From Staphylococcus kloosii (lineage in GTDB: Bacteria > Bacillota > Bacilli > Staphylococcales > Staphylococcaceae), in assembly GCF_003019255.1 (NCBI RefSeq), contig NZ_CP027846.1, positions 248,001 through 312,000 of the forward strand: a DNA stretch of 64,000 bases, given 5' to 3'. The notes under the pieces were generated by a model, which was given only the letters and a program-made list of their open reading frames with translations, was not told the DNA's origin and did not search any database. This document shows positions 55,120 to 63,195 of this stretch, in pieces; position 1 is the first letter of the stretch; the number at the start of each line of letters is the position of its first letter. Made by a program: the position numbers and the translations under genes.

Positions 55120-56328
55120 TTATTGGTATTGTTTGTCACGGAAGTCTAAAATAGCTTGTGCGCCTACCTCATAGCCAGGTTGTGTATGAGTTTGCACATT
55201 TTTTACTTGTTCAATGTTTTGTTGATAAGTTTGTCGATGCGCTAACATGTCTTTGACAGTGTTTGCTAACTGTTCGGCTGTAATTACATTTGCATCTAGT
55301 TGCTGTCCTATTTTTAAATGTTCTATTTGATGCGCGACGACTGGTTGATCAGCACTTTGTGGGAAAGCGAGTAACGGTACATTTAACATAATTGCTTCGT
55401 TTGTACTGTTCATACCTGCGTGTGTTAAGAAAAGGTCGGCATGCTGTAACACTTCAACTTGAGGTACATAGTCTTTAATAATAACGTTGTCCGGTATGGT
55501 ATCGAAATCTTCGGCTTTATTTGTTTTGCCAATAGACACAATTACCGTCGCATCAATGTTTGCTAGCGCAGAGAAACATTTGTTGAAAAAGGCTACATTC
55601 TGATTGAATACTGTGCCTAAAGAGACGTAAATAAGTGGACGGTTTGTATTCACATTATCCATAAAACCTGAAGGCTTAGGTGGTAATACTGAAGGTCCTA
55701 CAAAATTAAATTTAGTACTGTCGAAGGCGTCATATTCGAGTTGGAAACCTTTTGTGACGAATGAAATATTAAAATCGCCAGGGTTATTCATAACTTCATG
55801 TCGTGACGGAACTTTTACGTCGTATGTTTGTTCGACATGTTCTTTTAATGTATCGAAGACAAGATTGGCAGATTCTAGTTCATCTTGTTCTAATTGTGAA
55901 GCCATGAAATTAGCAAAACTATCAAACATAGGTTTAGTTTTAGCAAACGAAGTAATTGCTGACACAGTAGGGATATTGAATTTTTGAGCGATTAAATAGC
56001 CACAACTGAACATTGAATCATAAATTAAATAATCGTAATGCTCGTCTTTAGTTTCTTCTAAAATTTGAGGGATAATGACATCTGCAGTTTTTAATAAACC
56101 ATTGATAACATGAAATAAATGAGTTAAGCCAAAAGAAGTGAAAGCCGAAACTAATTTATCAGTGGAGATAGTACGAATTTCGACGCCTGTATCTTTGAAT
56201 TTATCTACGTATTGATCCCCCATATAATAGACTACTTCTTCGCCTCGTTCTACTAACGCCTTACATAACGCAATAGTGGGATTAATGTGACCTTCTGAAC
56301 CGGTATTTATGAATAAAACTTTTGCCAT
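55120..56328 (-). CDS. MGT/UGT-family glycosyltransferase (YjiC-like)
   Basis: A 402-aa GT-B, family 1 glycosyltransferase of the macrolide-glycosyltransferase type. It opens MAKVLFINTGSEGHINPTIA. The C-terminal donor-binding motifs are YVSLGTVFNQN, FLTHAGMNSTNEAIMLN and PLLAFPQSADQ. Such enzymes glycosylate small hydrophobic molecules, including macrolides or flavonoids; the acceptor is unknown. AGGAGGC lies before ATG. It is a single-gene unit between purA and the tRNA genes, an accessory position. Confidence 0.82.
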   Translation of the reverse strand: MAKVLFINTGSEGHINPTIALCKALVERGEEVVYYMGDQYVDKFKDTGVEIRTISTDKLVSAFTSFGLTHLFHVINGLLKTADVIIPQILEETKDEHYDYLIYDSMFSCGYLIAQKFNIPTVSAITSFAKTKPMFDSFANFMASQLEQDELESANLVFDTLKEHVEQTYDVKVPSRHEVMNNPGDFNISFVTKGFQLEYDAFDSTKFNFVGPSVLPPKPSGFMDNVNTNRPLIYVSLGTVFNQNVAFFNKCFSALANIDATVIVSIGKTNKAEDFDTIPDNVIIKDYVPQVEVLQHADLFLTHAGMNSTNEAIMLNVPLLAFPQSADQPVVAHQIEHLKIGQQLDANVITAEQLANTVKDMLAHRQTYQQNIEQVKNVQTHTQPGYEVGAQAILDFRDKQYQ

Positions 56329-56500
56329 TGATAATGCCTCCTATGATGTAATATTAGATAATTTTATCAAATGTCATTGAAAACAAAAAAGATTTTAATT
56401 TTATTAATTTCTATTTCAAAGTTAAATTTACTAAACACATAAAATAAACCTCTGCCATTAGGTCAGTCAGAAGTTTGTCGGTAGGGAGACTACCGTACGT

Positions 56501-56845
56501 TTAATGTGATAGCACTTCAATCATAAAATTACCAGGTGCTTTAATGTAAAAAATATAGCCATGAGGTGTTTGTTTAGGAGATGGTACTTTATAACCATCT
56601 GCTTTAATACGATCATGTATACGGTCAACATCTGACGTGGTAGGTTGAGGGAAACCAATATGGAAGGTTTTAGGATATGTGACATCCTTGCCTTGCATTA
56701 ATGTTAAGATAAAACCTTCTGGGCTTACTAAAACCTCTGGATTGCCGCCTTTTTCTGTTTTCATCTCAAAATCAAAATAAGTTATAAAGAAATCGCGCGT
56801 CGTTGCTACTACTTCGACTGTTAAGTTTAAATGTTTTAATTCCAC
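56501..56845 (-). CDS. VOC-family (glyoxalase-like) protein
   Basis: A 114-aa vicinal oxygen chelate domain with two beta-alpha-beta-beta-beta units. It opens MELKHLNLTVEVVATTRDFF and has DFEMKTEKGGNPEVLVSPEG and GYIFYIKAPGNFMIEVLSH at the second metal-ligand position. Members include glyoxalases, thiol transferases and drug-binding proteins; nothing here tells which. TAGGAGG precedes ATG. Single gene. Confidence 0.75.
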   Translation of the reverse strand: MELKHLNLTVEVVATTRDFFITYFDFEMKTEKGGNPEVLVSPEGFILTLMQGKDVTYPKTFHIGFPQPTTSDVDRIHDRIKADGYKVPSPKQTPHGYIFYIKAPGNFMIEVLSH

Positions 56846-57104
56846 AATTTACCTCCTATAAATATGTATATGGATATTTTAAGCGAGACTAATTTCATGA
56901 ACAATTCGTAAATAGATGGAGTTATTTAGAAAATAAAATAACTCATTAAGCGAAATAAAAACTTTAAATATATGATTTATTAGGTAAGTATATCTTATAC
57001 TACTAAAGATGTATCTTTTGTTGTTTAGCACAATATTAATTGATATTTATATAAAGTAAACGTAATATAATGGAGTAACTACTTAACTTAAAGGAGATAT
57101 ACCC

Positions 57105-57623
57105 ATGAATAAACTATCAAAAATTAGCATTGCGACAGGATTAGTAGCAACAACACTTTTTAGTACCGCAGTAAGTTCACAATTACCAAACAATGAAATT
57201 CACGCAGCAACAAAACCTTACTATCATTACACAGGTACAATAGGTAAGCACAGTAATTTCATTTTAGATAAAAACTTCATAAATGCAGTAAAAGCACACA
57301 ACGTTACAATTAATGGTTATCATATTTATGCTGACACACCAAGTGCCGAGAAATATCAAAAAATAGCAAAACAAAAAACGGTTTATGATCAAAAAATTAA
57401 TACTTTTGAAAAACATAAAGCAATACAAGTAACATTCCCAGTAGCTAAAAAATCTGTTTCAGAAAAAGCTTTAATGAAACATTACGGTAACGGTAAAGTT
57501 GTAAAATTAAAAAATGGCAGTCGTCAAATCGACTATTCATTAAAAGGTAATAATATACGTTTTATCGTTAAAGATGGCTATGTAACGCAAACTCAATTAG
57601 GTACACATATAGGTACTAATTAA
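57105..57623 (+). CDS. isaB: Immunodominant staphylococcal antigen B (IsaB-like)
   Basis: A 172-aa secreted protein. The signal peptide is residues 1-35, with KLSKISIATGLVATTLF as the hydrophobic core and a likely cut after the Ala of EIHA. The mature part starts AATKPYYHYTGTIGKHSNFI then LDKNFINAVKAHNVTINGYH, which parallels S. aureus IsaB (PYYTYNGYIG, LLDKNFINAIK). IsaB binds nucleic acids and blocks autophagy in S. aureus. AAGGAGATAT precedes ATG. Function in this species is inferred. Confidence 0.85.
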   Translation: MNKLSKISIATGLVATTLFSTAVSSQLPNNEIHAATKPYYHYTGTIGKHSNFILDKNFINAVKAHNVTINGYHIYADTPSAEKYQKIAKQKTVYDQKINTFEKHKAIQVTFPVAKKSVSEKALMKHYGNGKVVKLKNGSRQIDYSLKGNNIRFIVKDGYVTQTQLGTHIGTN

Positions 57624-57632
57624 TATATCTGC

Positions 57633-57675
57633 TTAGGCTAGAACATTATAAAGTGTTTTAGCCTAAAATATTTTA
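57633..57675 (+). terminator. Terminator after isaB
   Basis: TTAGGCTAGAACATT and GTGTTTTAGCCTAA form an imperfect stem followed by a short T-rich stretch. Confidence 0.65.
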
Positions 57676-57808
57676 TGGGTAAAAGCAAGGACAAAGTCGT
57701 AAAGCATTATTTTTTCATTTTAACGGGTTTAAATAGTAGTTAAAAATTGTACTATGTTACACCATTTATGATTATGAAAAATTTAAAGAAAAAAATTAAA
57801 AAAATAGC

Positions 57809-57837
57809 TTGTCATCATTCATGAGAGTTGCTATAAT
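57809..57837 (+). promoter_or_regulatory. Promoter of the tRNA pair
   Basis: TTGTCA (57809-57814), a 17-base spacer and TATAAT (57832-57837), 20 bases before tRNA-Glu. Confidence 0.8.
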
Positions 57838-57856
57838 TATTTTTGTGCTTACGACA

Positions 57857-57931
57857 GGCTCCTTGGTCAAGCGGTTAAGACACCGCCCTTTCACGGCGGT
57901 AACACGGGTTCGAGTCCCGTAGGAGTCACCA
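57857..57931 (+). tRNA. tRNA-Glu (anticodon TTC)
   Basis: A full cloverleaf: acceptor GGCTCCT/AGGAGTC, anticodon arm CCGCC-CTTTCAC-GGCGG with TTC in the loop, and T arm ACGGG-TTCGAGT-CCCGT. Discriminator A is at 57928, and CCA is encoded at 57929-57931. It lies in an operon with tRNA-Asp. Confidence 0.96.
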
Positions 57932-57937
57932 TTTTTT

Positions 57938-58010
57938 GGTCTCGTAGTGTAGCGGTTAACACGCCTGCCTGTCACGCAGGAGATCGCGGGTTCGATTCCC
58001 GTCGAGACCG
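57938..58010 (+). tRNA. tRNA-Asp (anticodon GTC)
   Basis: Acceptor GGTCTCG/CGAGACC, anticodon arm CCTGC-CTGTCAC-GCAGG with GTC in the loop, T arm GCGGG-TTCGATT-CCCGT, discriminator G. CCA is not encoded. It lies six bases after the tRNA-Glu CCA. Confidence 0.96.
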
Positions 58011-58013
58011 TAT

Positions 58014-58044
58014 ATGCCCATCCAATAGGATGGGCATTTTTTTA
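58014..58044 (+). terminator. Terminator of the tRNA operon
   Basis: ATGCCCATCC-AATA-GGATGGGCAT perfect stem followed by seven T. Confidence 0.92.
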
Positions 58045-58285
58045 TACTTTTTTAATAAACAAGCATATTTATAACACGATTAAGCATAAATATGTATGGT
58101 AAATTTGCAATAATTTACAAAATAGTTTAGAAATGAAACATGTAATGCTATTATTATATAATCTATAAATTTACTTTTTTGTTTGTATAAATAGAATTAG
58201 CACGTCATAAATGGTAAATTATATAATAGAGTAATGTGTAGACAAAGAAAAATAATTACACAATTGAGAAATGAGGTCTATATAT

Positions 58286-58987
58286 ATGGCTAGAAAAGTT
58301 GTTGTAGTCGATGATGAAAAACCAATTGCTGATATTCTAGAATTCAACTTAAAAAAAGAAGGTTACGAAGTATATTGCGCTTACGATGGTAATGATGCGG
58401 TAGACTTAATATATGATGAAGAACCAGATATTGTACTGTTAGACATTATGTTACCAGGCCGTGATGGTATGGAAGTTTGTCGTGAAGTACGTAAAAAATT
58501 CGAAATGCCAATCATTATGTTAACTGCGAAAGACTCTGAAATTGATAAAGTTTTAGGTCTAGAGTTGGGTGCAGATGACTACGTGACGAAACCGTTTAGT
58601 ACACGTGAATTAATTGCACGTGTGAAAGCAAACTTACGTCGTCATTATTCACAACCTGCGCAAGAGGTTAATGATGAAACAAATGAAATTGTTATCAAAG
58701 ATATTACGATATATCCAGATGCGTATTCAATTAAAAAACGTGGTGAAGACATCGAGTTAACACACCGTGAATTTGAATTATTCCATTATTTATCAAAACA
58801 TATGGGTCAAGTAATGACACGTGAACATTTATTACAAACTGTTTGGGGCTATGACTATTTTGGTGACGTACGTACAGTAGACGTAACAATCCGTCGTTTA
58901 CGTGAAAAAATCGAGGACGATCCATCACATCCAGAGTACATTGTGACACGTCGTGGCGTTGGATATTTCCTCCAACAACACGAATAG
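58286..58987 (+). CDS. walR: Essential cell-wall response regulator WalR (YycF)
   Basis: A 233-aa OmpR-family regulator of autolysin and wall-metabolism genes. The receiver domain is KVVVVDDEKPIADILEFNL with phospho-acceptor Asp in VLLDIMLPGRDGM and the Lys in DDYVTKPFS. The winged helix is ELTHREFELFHYLSKHMGQV to RRGVGYFLQQ. The start is ATG 58286, eight bases after ATGAGGT. First gene of walRKHI. Confidence 0.97.
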   Translation: MARKVVVVDDEKPIADILEFNLKKEGYEVYCAYDGNDAVDLIYDEEPDIVLLDIMLPGRDGMEVCREVRKKFEMPIIMLTAKDSEIDKVLGLELGADDYVTKPFSTRELIARVKANLRRHYSQPAQEVNDETNEIVIKDITIYPDAYSIKKRGEDIELTHREFELFHYLSKHMGQVMTREHLLQTVWGYDYFGDVRTVDVTIRRLREKIEDDPSHPEYIVTRRGVGYFLQQHE

Positions 58988-59000
58988 AGGCCTATAATTA

Positions 59001-60830
59001 ATGAAATGGCTGAAACATTTTCAATCCTTACACACGAAGCTTGTTATTGTCTATGTATTGTTAATCGTTATCGGTATGCAAATCATCGGTTTGTATTTTA
59101 CCAATAGTCTAGAAAAAGAATTAACACAAACATTTAAAAATAATATTTCACAATATGCGAAACAAATCGAAATTAATATAGAAAAAGTCTACGATGATGA
59201 TGATTCTGTCAATGCACAGAAAGAAGTCCAAAACTTGTTAAATGAGTATGCCAACCGTCAAGAAATTGGAGAAATTCGGTTCATTGATAAGGATCAAATC
59301 ATTATGGCTACGTCTAAGCAGTCTACCCGTAGTCTAATAAATCAAAAAGTGAACGATAACTCTATTCAAAAAGCGTTATCACTCGGTGAAGCAAACAGCC
59401 ATACGATGTTGAAAGACTATGGAAATGGTAAGCAACGTATGTGGGTGTATAATTTGCCGGTCAAAACGTCTAAAGGCACTATCGGTGTCATTTACATAGA
59501 AGCAGACATTAACGACGTTTATAATCAATTAAGTAACATTAACCAAATCTTTATCATTGGTACAGGTATATCGTTATTAATTACGGTTATTCTTGGTTTC
59601 TTTATTGCCCGAACAATTACGAAGCCAATTACGGATATGCGTAACCAAACGGTAGAGATGTCTAAAGGTAACTATACACAACGTGTGAAAATATATGGTA
59701 ATGACGAAATCGGTGAACTCGCCTTAGCGTTTAATAACTTATCCAAGCGAGTGCAAGAGGCACAAGCTAATACCGAAAGTGAAAAAAGGCGATTGGACTC
59801 CGTTATTACGCATATGAGTGATGGTATTATTGCCACAGATAGACGTGGTCGTATACGTATCGTCAATGACATGGCATTAAAAATGATGGGTACGACTAAA
59901 GAAGATATTACAGGTTACTTTATGTTGAACGTTTTAGGGTTAGAAGAAGATTTCTCACTCGACGAAATTCAAGAAAGTAACGATAGCTTCTTATTAGATA
60001 TTAACGAAGCGGAAGGCATCATTGCCCGAGTGAGCTTTAGTACGATCGTCCAAGAAACGGGCTTCGTGACAGGTTATATTGCCGTGCTTCATGACGTAAC
60101 TGAACAACAACAAGTTGAACGTGAACGTCGTGAATTCGTAGCCAATGTATCTCACGAATTACGTACACCATTAACTTCTATGAATAGTTATATCGAAGCA
60201 TTAGAAGAAGGCGCATGGAAAGACGATGATCTCGCACCTCAATTCTTAAACGTAACGAGAGAAGAAACAGAACGTATGATTCGACTCGTTAATGACTTGT
60301 TACAACTGTCTAAAATGGACAATGAATCTGACCAAATTACGAAAGAAATCGTCGACTTTAACATGTTTATTAATAAGATAATTAATCGACATGAGATGGC
60401 AGCAAAAGATACTTCATTTGTACGTGAAATTCCAAATGAAACAATCTTTACTGAAATCGATCCAGATAAGATGACACAAGTATTTGATAACGTTATTACC
60501 AATGCAATGAAATATTCTCGTGGTGATAAACGTGTCGAGTTCCACGTGAAACAAAACGCACTTTATAATCGTATGACGATTCGTATTAAAGATAACGGTA
60601 TCGGTATTCCTATTAATAAAGTAGATAAAATATTCGATCGTTTCTATCGTGTAGACAAAGCGCGTACACGTAAAATGGGTGGTACTGGTTTAGGTCTTGC
60701 GATTTCAAAAGAAATTGTCGAGGCACATAATGGTCGTATATGGGCGAACAGTGTTGAAGGCCAAGGTACGTCAATCTTTATTACACTTCCTTGTGAAGTA
60801 ATCGAAGATGGTGATTGGGATGCGGAGTAA
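59001..60830 (+). CDS. walK: Sensor histidine kinase WalK (YycG)
   Basis: A 609-aa kinase. A first membrane helix at about 14-34, an extracellular Cache-like domain, a second helix at about 183-205, then HAMP. The PAS domain has His/Asp in ITHMSDGIIATDRRG and VLHDVTE, which match the zinc site reported for S. aureus WalK. HisKA FVANVSHELRTPLTSMNSY carries the phospho-His. HATPase has DNGIGIPINKVD and MGGTGLGLAISKEIVEAH. It senses wall status with WalH and WalI and phosphorylates WalR. A parS-like sequence lies within the coding region. Confidence 0.97.
   Translation: MKWLKHFQSLHTKLVIVYVLLIVIGMQIIGLYFTNSLEKELTQTFKNNISQYAKQIEINIEKVYDDDDSVNAQKEVQNLLNEYANRQEIGEIRFIDKDQIIMATSKQSTRSLINQKVNDNSIQKALSLGEANSHTMLKDYGNGKQRMWVYNLPVKTSKGTIGVIYIEADINDVYNQLSNINQIFIIGTGISLLITVILGFFIARTITKPITDMRNQTVEMSKGNYTQRVKIYGNDEIGELALAFNNLSKRVQEAQANTESEKRRLDSVITHMSDGIIATDRRGRIRIVNDMALKMMGTTKEDITGYFMLNVLGLEEDFSLDEIQESNDSFLLDINEAEGIIARVSFSTIVQETGFVTGYIAVLHDVTEQQQVERERREFVANVSHELRTPLTSMNSYIEALEEGAWKDDDLAPQFLNVTREETERMIRLVNDLLQLSKMDNESDQITKEIVDFNMFINKIINRHEMAAKDTSFVREIPNETIFTEIDPDKMTQVFDNVITNAMKYSRGDKRVEFHVKQNALYNRMTIRIKDNGIGIPINKVDKIFDRFYRVDKARTRKMGGTGLGLAISKEIVEAHNGRIWANSVEGQGTSIFITLPCEVIEDGDWDAE
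60538..60553. promoter_or_regulatory. parS-like chromosome-partitioning site inside walK
   Basis: AGTTCCACGTGAAACA matches the ParB/Spo0J consensus TGTTNCACGTGAAACA at all positions but the first. It lies about 27 kb from the DnaA-trio, in the origin-proximal zone where parS sites gather. Confidence 0.75.
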
Positions 60831-62160
60831 AGAGTTATTTAAAACGATTATCCTGACACTACTTGTCCTAATGAGTGCTGTTCTAACATATATGACGTGG
60901 AACTTTTCACCTGATTTAGCAAACGTTAATAGTCATGACAATAAAGATAAACATACGAATACGATTGGTAAGCCTTTAAAAGGTGGCATGCCACAAGTAA
61001 TTACGCCATATCAAATTATCCATTCTAATGGGGATAAGACGGAAGGTATGGATGCGACGAAAAGCAATGTAAAAGCATTGACTAAACCGTTAAAAGACCA
61101 ACGTGTAACTCATTCTGAACGTATGCACAGTCAGCATAACTTAATTATTCCTGATTTAAGCAATGATTTTGTTGTGCTTGATTTTACGTATCAAATGCCT
61201 TTAGCGACATATTTAGGCCAAGTATTAAATATTAACGCGAAAGTACCCAATCATTTTAATTTCAACCGCTTACTGATTGATAAAGATCATAACGGCAAAT
61301 TAAAATTATATGCGATTAGTAAAGATAGACACGAAGTCGTTCGTATGACAACGACGGCTAAAAGCTCTAAGATGGCACAAGCATTAGAAGAAAGTGATAA
61401 GGCGATGCGCCCATATTCAGACATTATCACGAATAAAGACACTATCGATAAAGCTACGCATATTTTTGCGCCAGAAAAGCCTAAAAAATTAAAAACGTAT
61501 CGTACGATTTATAACCGTATTAGTGTAGATGCAATGAACTCAATTTTATTTAATGATTCTGTCGTTGTACGAAGCGCTAATAACGGCACGACGACTTACA
61601 ACAACAACACTGGTGTAGCAAACTATAATGATCAATCAGAAAAGTACCGTTACACTAACTTGTCTGAAGATGAAGACAAGACGAAAAACATGAAAGAAAC
61701 AATACCGAGTACATTTAATTATATCAATGGTCATGGCGGATTTACTGATGACTTTAGATTGTTCAGTACCGACAACGACACAGGAGAATTAACATATCAA
61801 TTATTCTTAAATGGACGCCCAACATTCAACACAGATAATTTAAACCAAATAAAAGTAGCTTGGGGTAAAAAAGGCATATTCGGTTACGCAAGAGCGTTAT
61901 TAAAAACAAACGTTACAATTGATAGTGGTGGCGATAGTGAAACTTCACTACCAGGTGCCGAAGAAGTTCGTGCTTCCTTAGCCAATAATCCACAACTGGA
62001 TTTTGAAAAAGTAACGAATATCGCGCTCGGTTATACGATGAACGATAAACCAGATAATAAAGACATCGAAATTCAACGTAACAGTGAGTTTAAACCACAA
62101 TGGTATGTTGAATATAACGGCAAATGGCATCCATACTCTAAAAATGGGGGGCTAGAATAA
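60820..62160 (+). CDS. walH: WalK regulatory membrane protein WalH (YycH)
   Basis: A 446-aa protein anchored by one N-terminal helix (TIILTLLVLMSAVLTYMTW) with a large extracellular part. Signature stretches shared with S. aureus YycH are PLATYLGQVLNINAKVPNHF and NNNTGVANYND. ATG 60820 overlaps the walK stop by 11 bases. With WalI it modulates WalK; in S. aureus both act as activators. Confidence 0.93.
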   Translation: MRSKELFKTIILTLLVLMSAVLTYMTWNFSPDLANVNSHDNKDKHTNTIGKPLKGGMPQVITPYQIIHSNGDKTEGMDATKSNVKALTKPLKDQRVTHSERMHSQHNLIIPDLSNDFVVLDFTYQMPLATYLGQVLNINAKVPNHFNFNRLLIDKDHNGKLKLYAISKDRHEVVRMTTTAKSSKMAQALEESDKAMRPYSDIITNKDTIDKATHIFAPEKPKKLKTYRTIYNRISVDAMNSILFNDSVVVRSANNGTTTYNNNTGVANYNDQSEKYRYTNLSEDEDKTKNMKETIPSTFNYINGHGGFTDDFRLFSTDNDTGELTYQLFLNGRPTFNTDNLNQIKVAWGKKGIFGYARALLKTNVTIDSGGDSETSLPGAEEVRASLANNPQLDFEKVTNIALGYTMNDKPDNKDIEIQRNSEFKPQWYVEYNGKWHPYSKNGGLE

Positions 62161-62949
62161 ATGAACTGGAAACGTGCAAAAACATTATTTATCTTCGTAT
62201 TTATTCTAGTAAATATTAGCTTAATCATTATTTATATCGATAAAGTTAATAAATCCCACATTAGCGAAAGTGATAGCGACAACAAAGTGAATTTTAAACA
62301 AGAAGAGATCACTATACCTAATAATCTTCAGAGTGTGAAAGGCGTTAAAATGCAACTTATAACCGCTCGTACAAAAGACTTCACAGACTATGCCAAAAAT
62401 AAAAAAGGCGTAGAGAGTGATGCAAATGGTGATATCGCTAAGTCTGACTTAGACCATCATATTAGCGTGAGTAAAGACAGTTTCACTAACTTGAAAAATT
62501 ATATTAAAGATAACGTATATAAAGGTGATAGTTACGCGATGAGCGATGTAACAGATGACAAAGTTATCCTTGAACAAACGTATAACGCTTTTCCAATTAT
62601 GAATAATAATAAGGCGCAGCTGACGTTTGATTTAAACAAACATAAACAAGCAACAAAATATAAACAAACAGCCATGGAGACTATCAAACCATCCAAAGGC
62701 GAAAACAACGAAAAGAAACAAGTCATCAGCGCAAGATCAGCCATCGAATCTTTATATTATAACCGTTATCTGAAACATAAAGACGAAGTGACCCAAGTAA
62801 GACTCGGATACTACACGGTCGTAAAAGAACCGAACGTCCAAGTATTAGAAGGTAACTGGGAAATTAAAGTGAAACATAAAGGTCAAAACAAGACGAAAAC
62901 ATATTACGTCGAAGCGGTTAGCCAAAGCCCTAAAATCATCGAAGAATAG
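62161..62949 (+). CDS. walI: WalK regulatory membrane protein WalI (YycI)
   Basis: A 262-aa protein with one N-terminal helix (TLFIFVFILVNISLIIIYI) and an extracellular YycI domain of two similar alpha/beta units. It follows walH directly with no gap, after GGGGGGCTAG. It forms a complex with WalH and WalK. In S. aureus walJ follows; here a strong terminator comes instead. Confidence 0.92.
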   Translation: MNWKRAKTLFIFVFILVNISLIIIYIDKVNKSHISESDSDNKVNFKQEEITIPNNLQSVKGVKMQLITARTKDFTDYAKNKKGVESDANGDIAKSDLDHHISVSKDSFTNLKNYIKDNVYKGDSYAMSDVTDDKVILEQTYNAFPIMNNNKAQLTFDLNKHKQATKYKQTAMETIKPSKGENNEKKQVISARSAIESLYYNRYLKHKDEVTQVRLGYYTVVKEPNVQVLEGNWEIKVKHKGQNKTKTYYVEAVSQSPKIIEE

Positions 62950-62960
62950 TTTGTAATAAG

Positions 62961-62993
62961 AGCGAAGCATAGGAATTATGCTTCGCTTTTTTT
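62961..62993 (+). terminator. Terminator closing the wal operon after walI
   Basis: AGCGAAGCATA and TATGCTTCGCT perfect stem followed by a run of T. Confidence 0.92.
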
Positions 62994-63180
62994 GTTAGGT
63001 GAATGTTTTAATTTGAGAAATATTAATGGGTTAAATGACATAACTATATGCACAATATGTTACTTTATAGGTGCAATCATTACGTACTTCATTAAAGTTT
63101 ATCAACCAAGTATTGATAAACAACGCGGAGAATTGTCTCATATCCGTCACGATGAACGTACACAGCAAATTAATAGTTAA
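62992..63180 (+). pseudogene. Short membrane-protein relic upstream of xylB
   Basis: The last part of a frame, LNDITICTICYFIGAIITYF followed by a charged tail (KVYQPSIDKQRGELSHIRHD), looks like the final helix and tail of a transporter. No start or ribosome site is convincing and the frame begins in the wal terminator. It ends 15 bases before the xylB start. It may be the C-terminus of a lost pentose permease; this is a guess from position. Confidence 0.35.
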
Positions 63181-63195
63181 GATAAGAGGGATATA

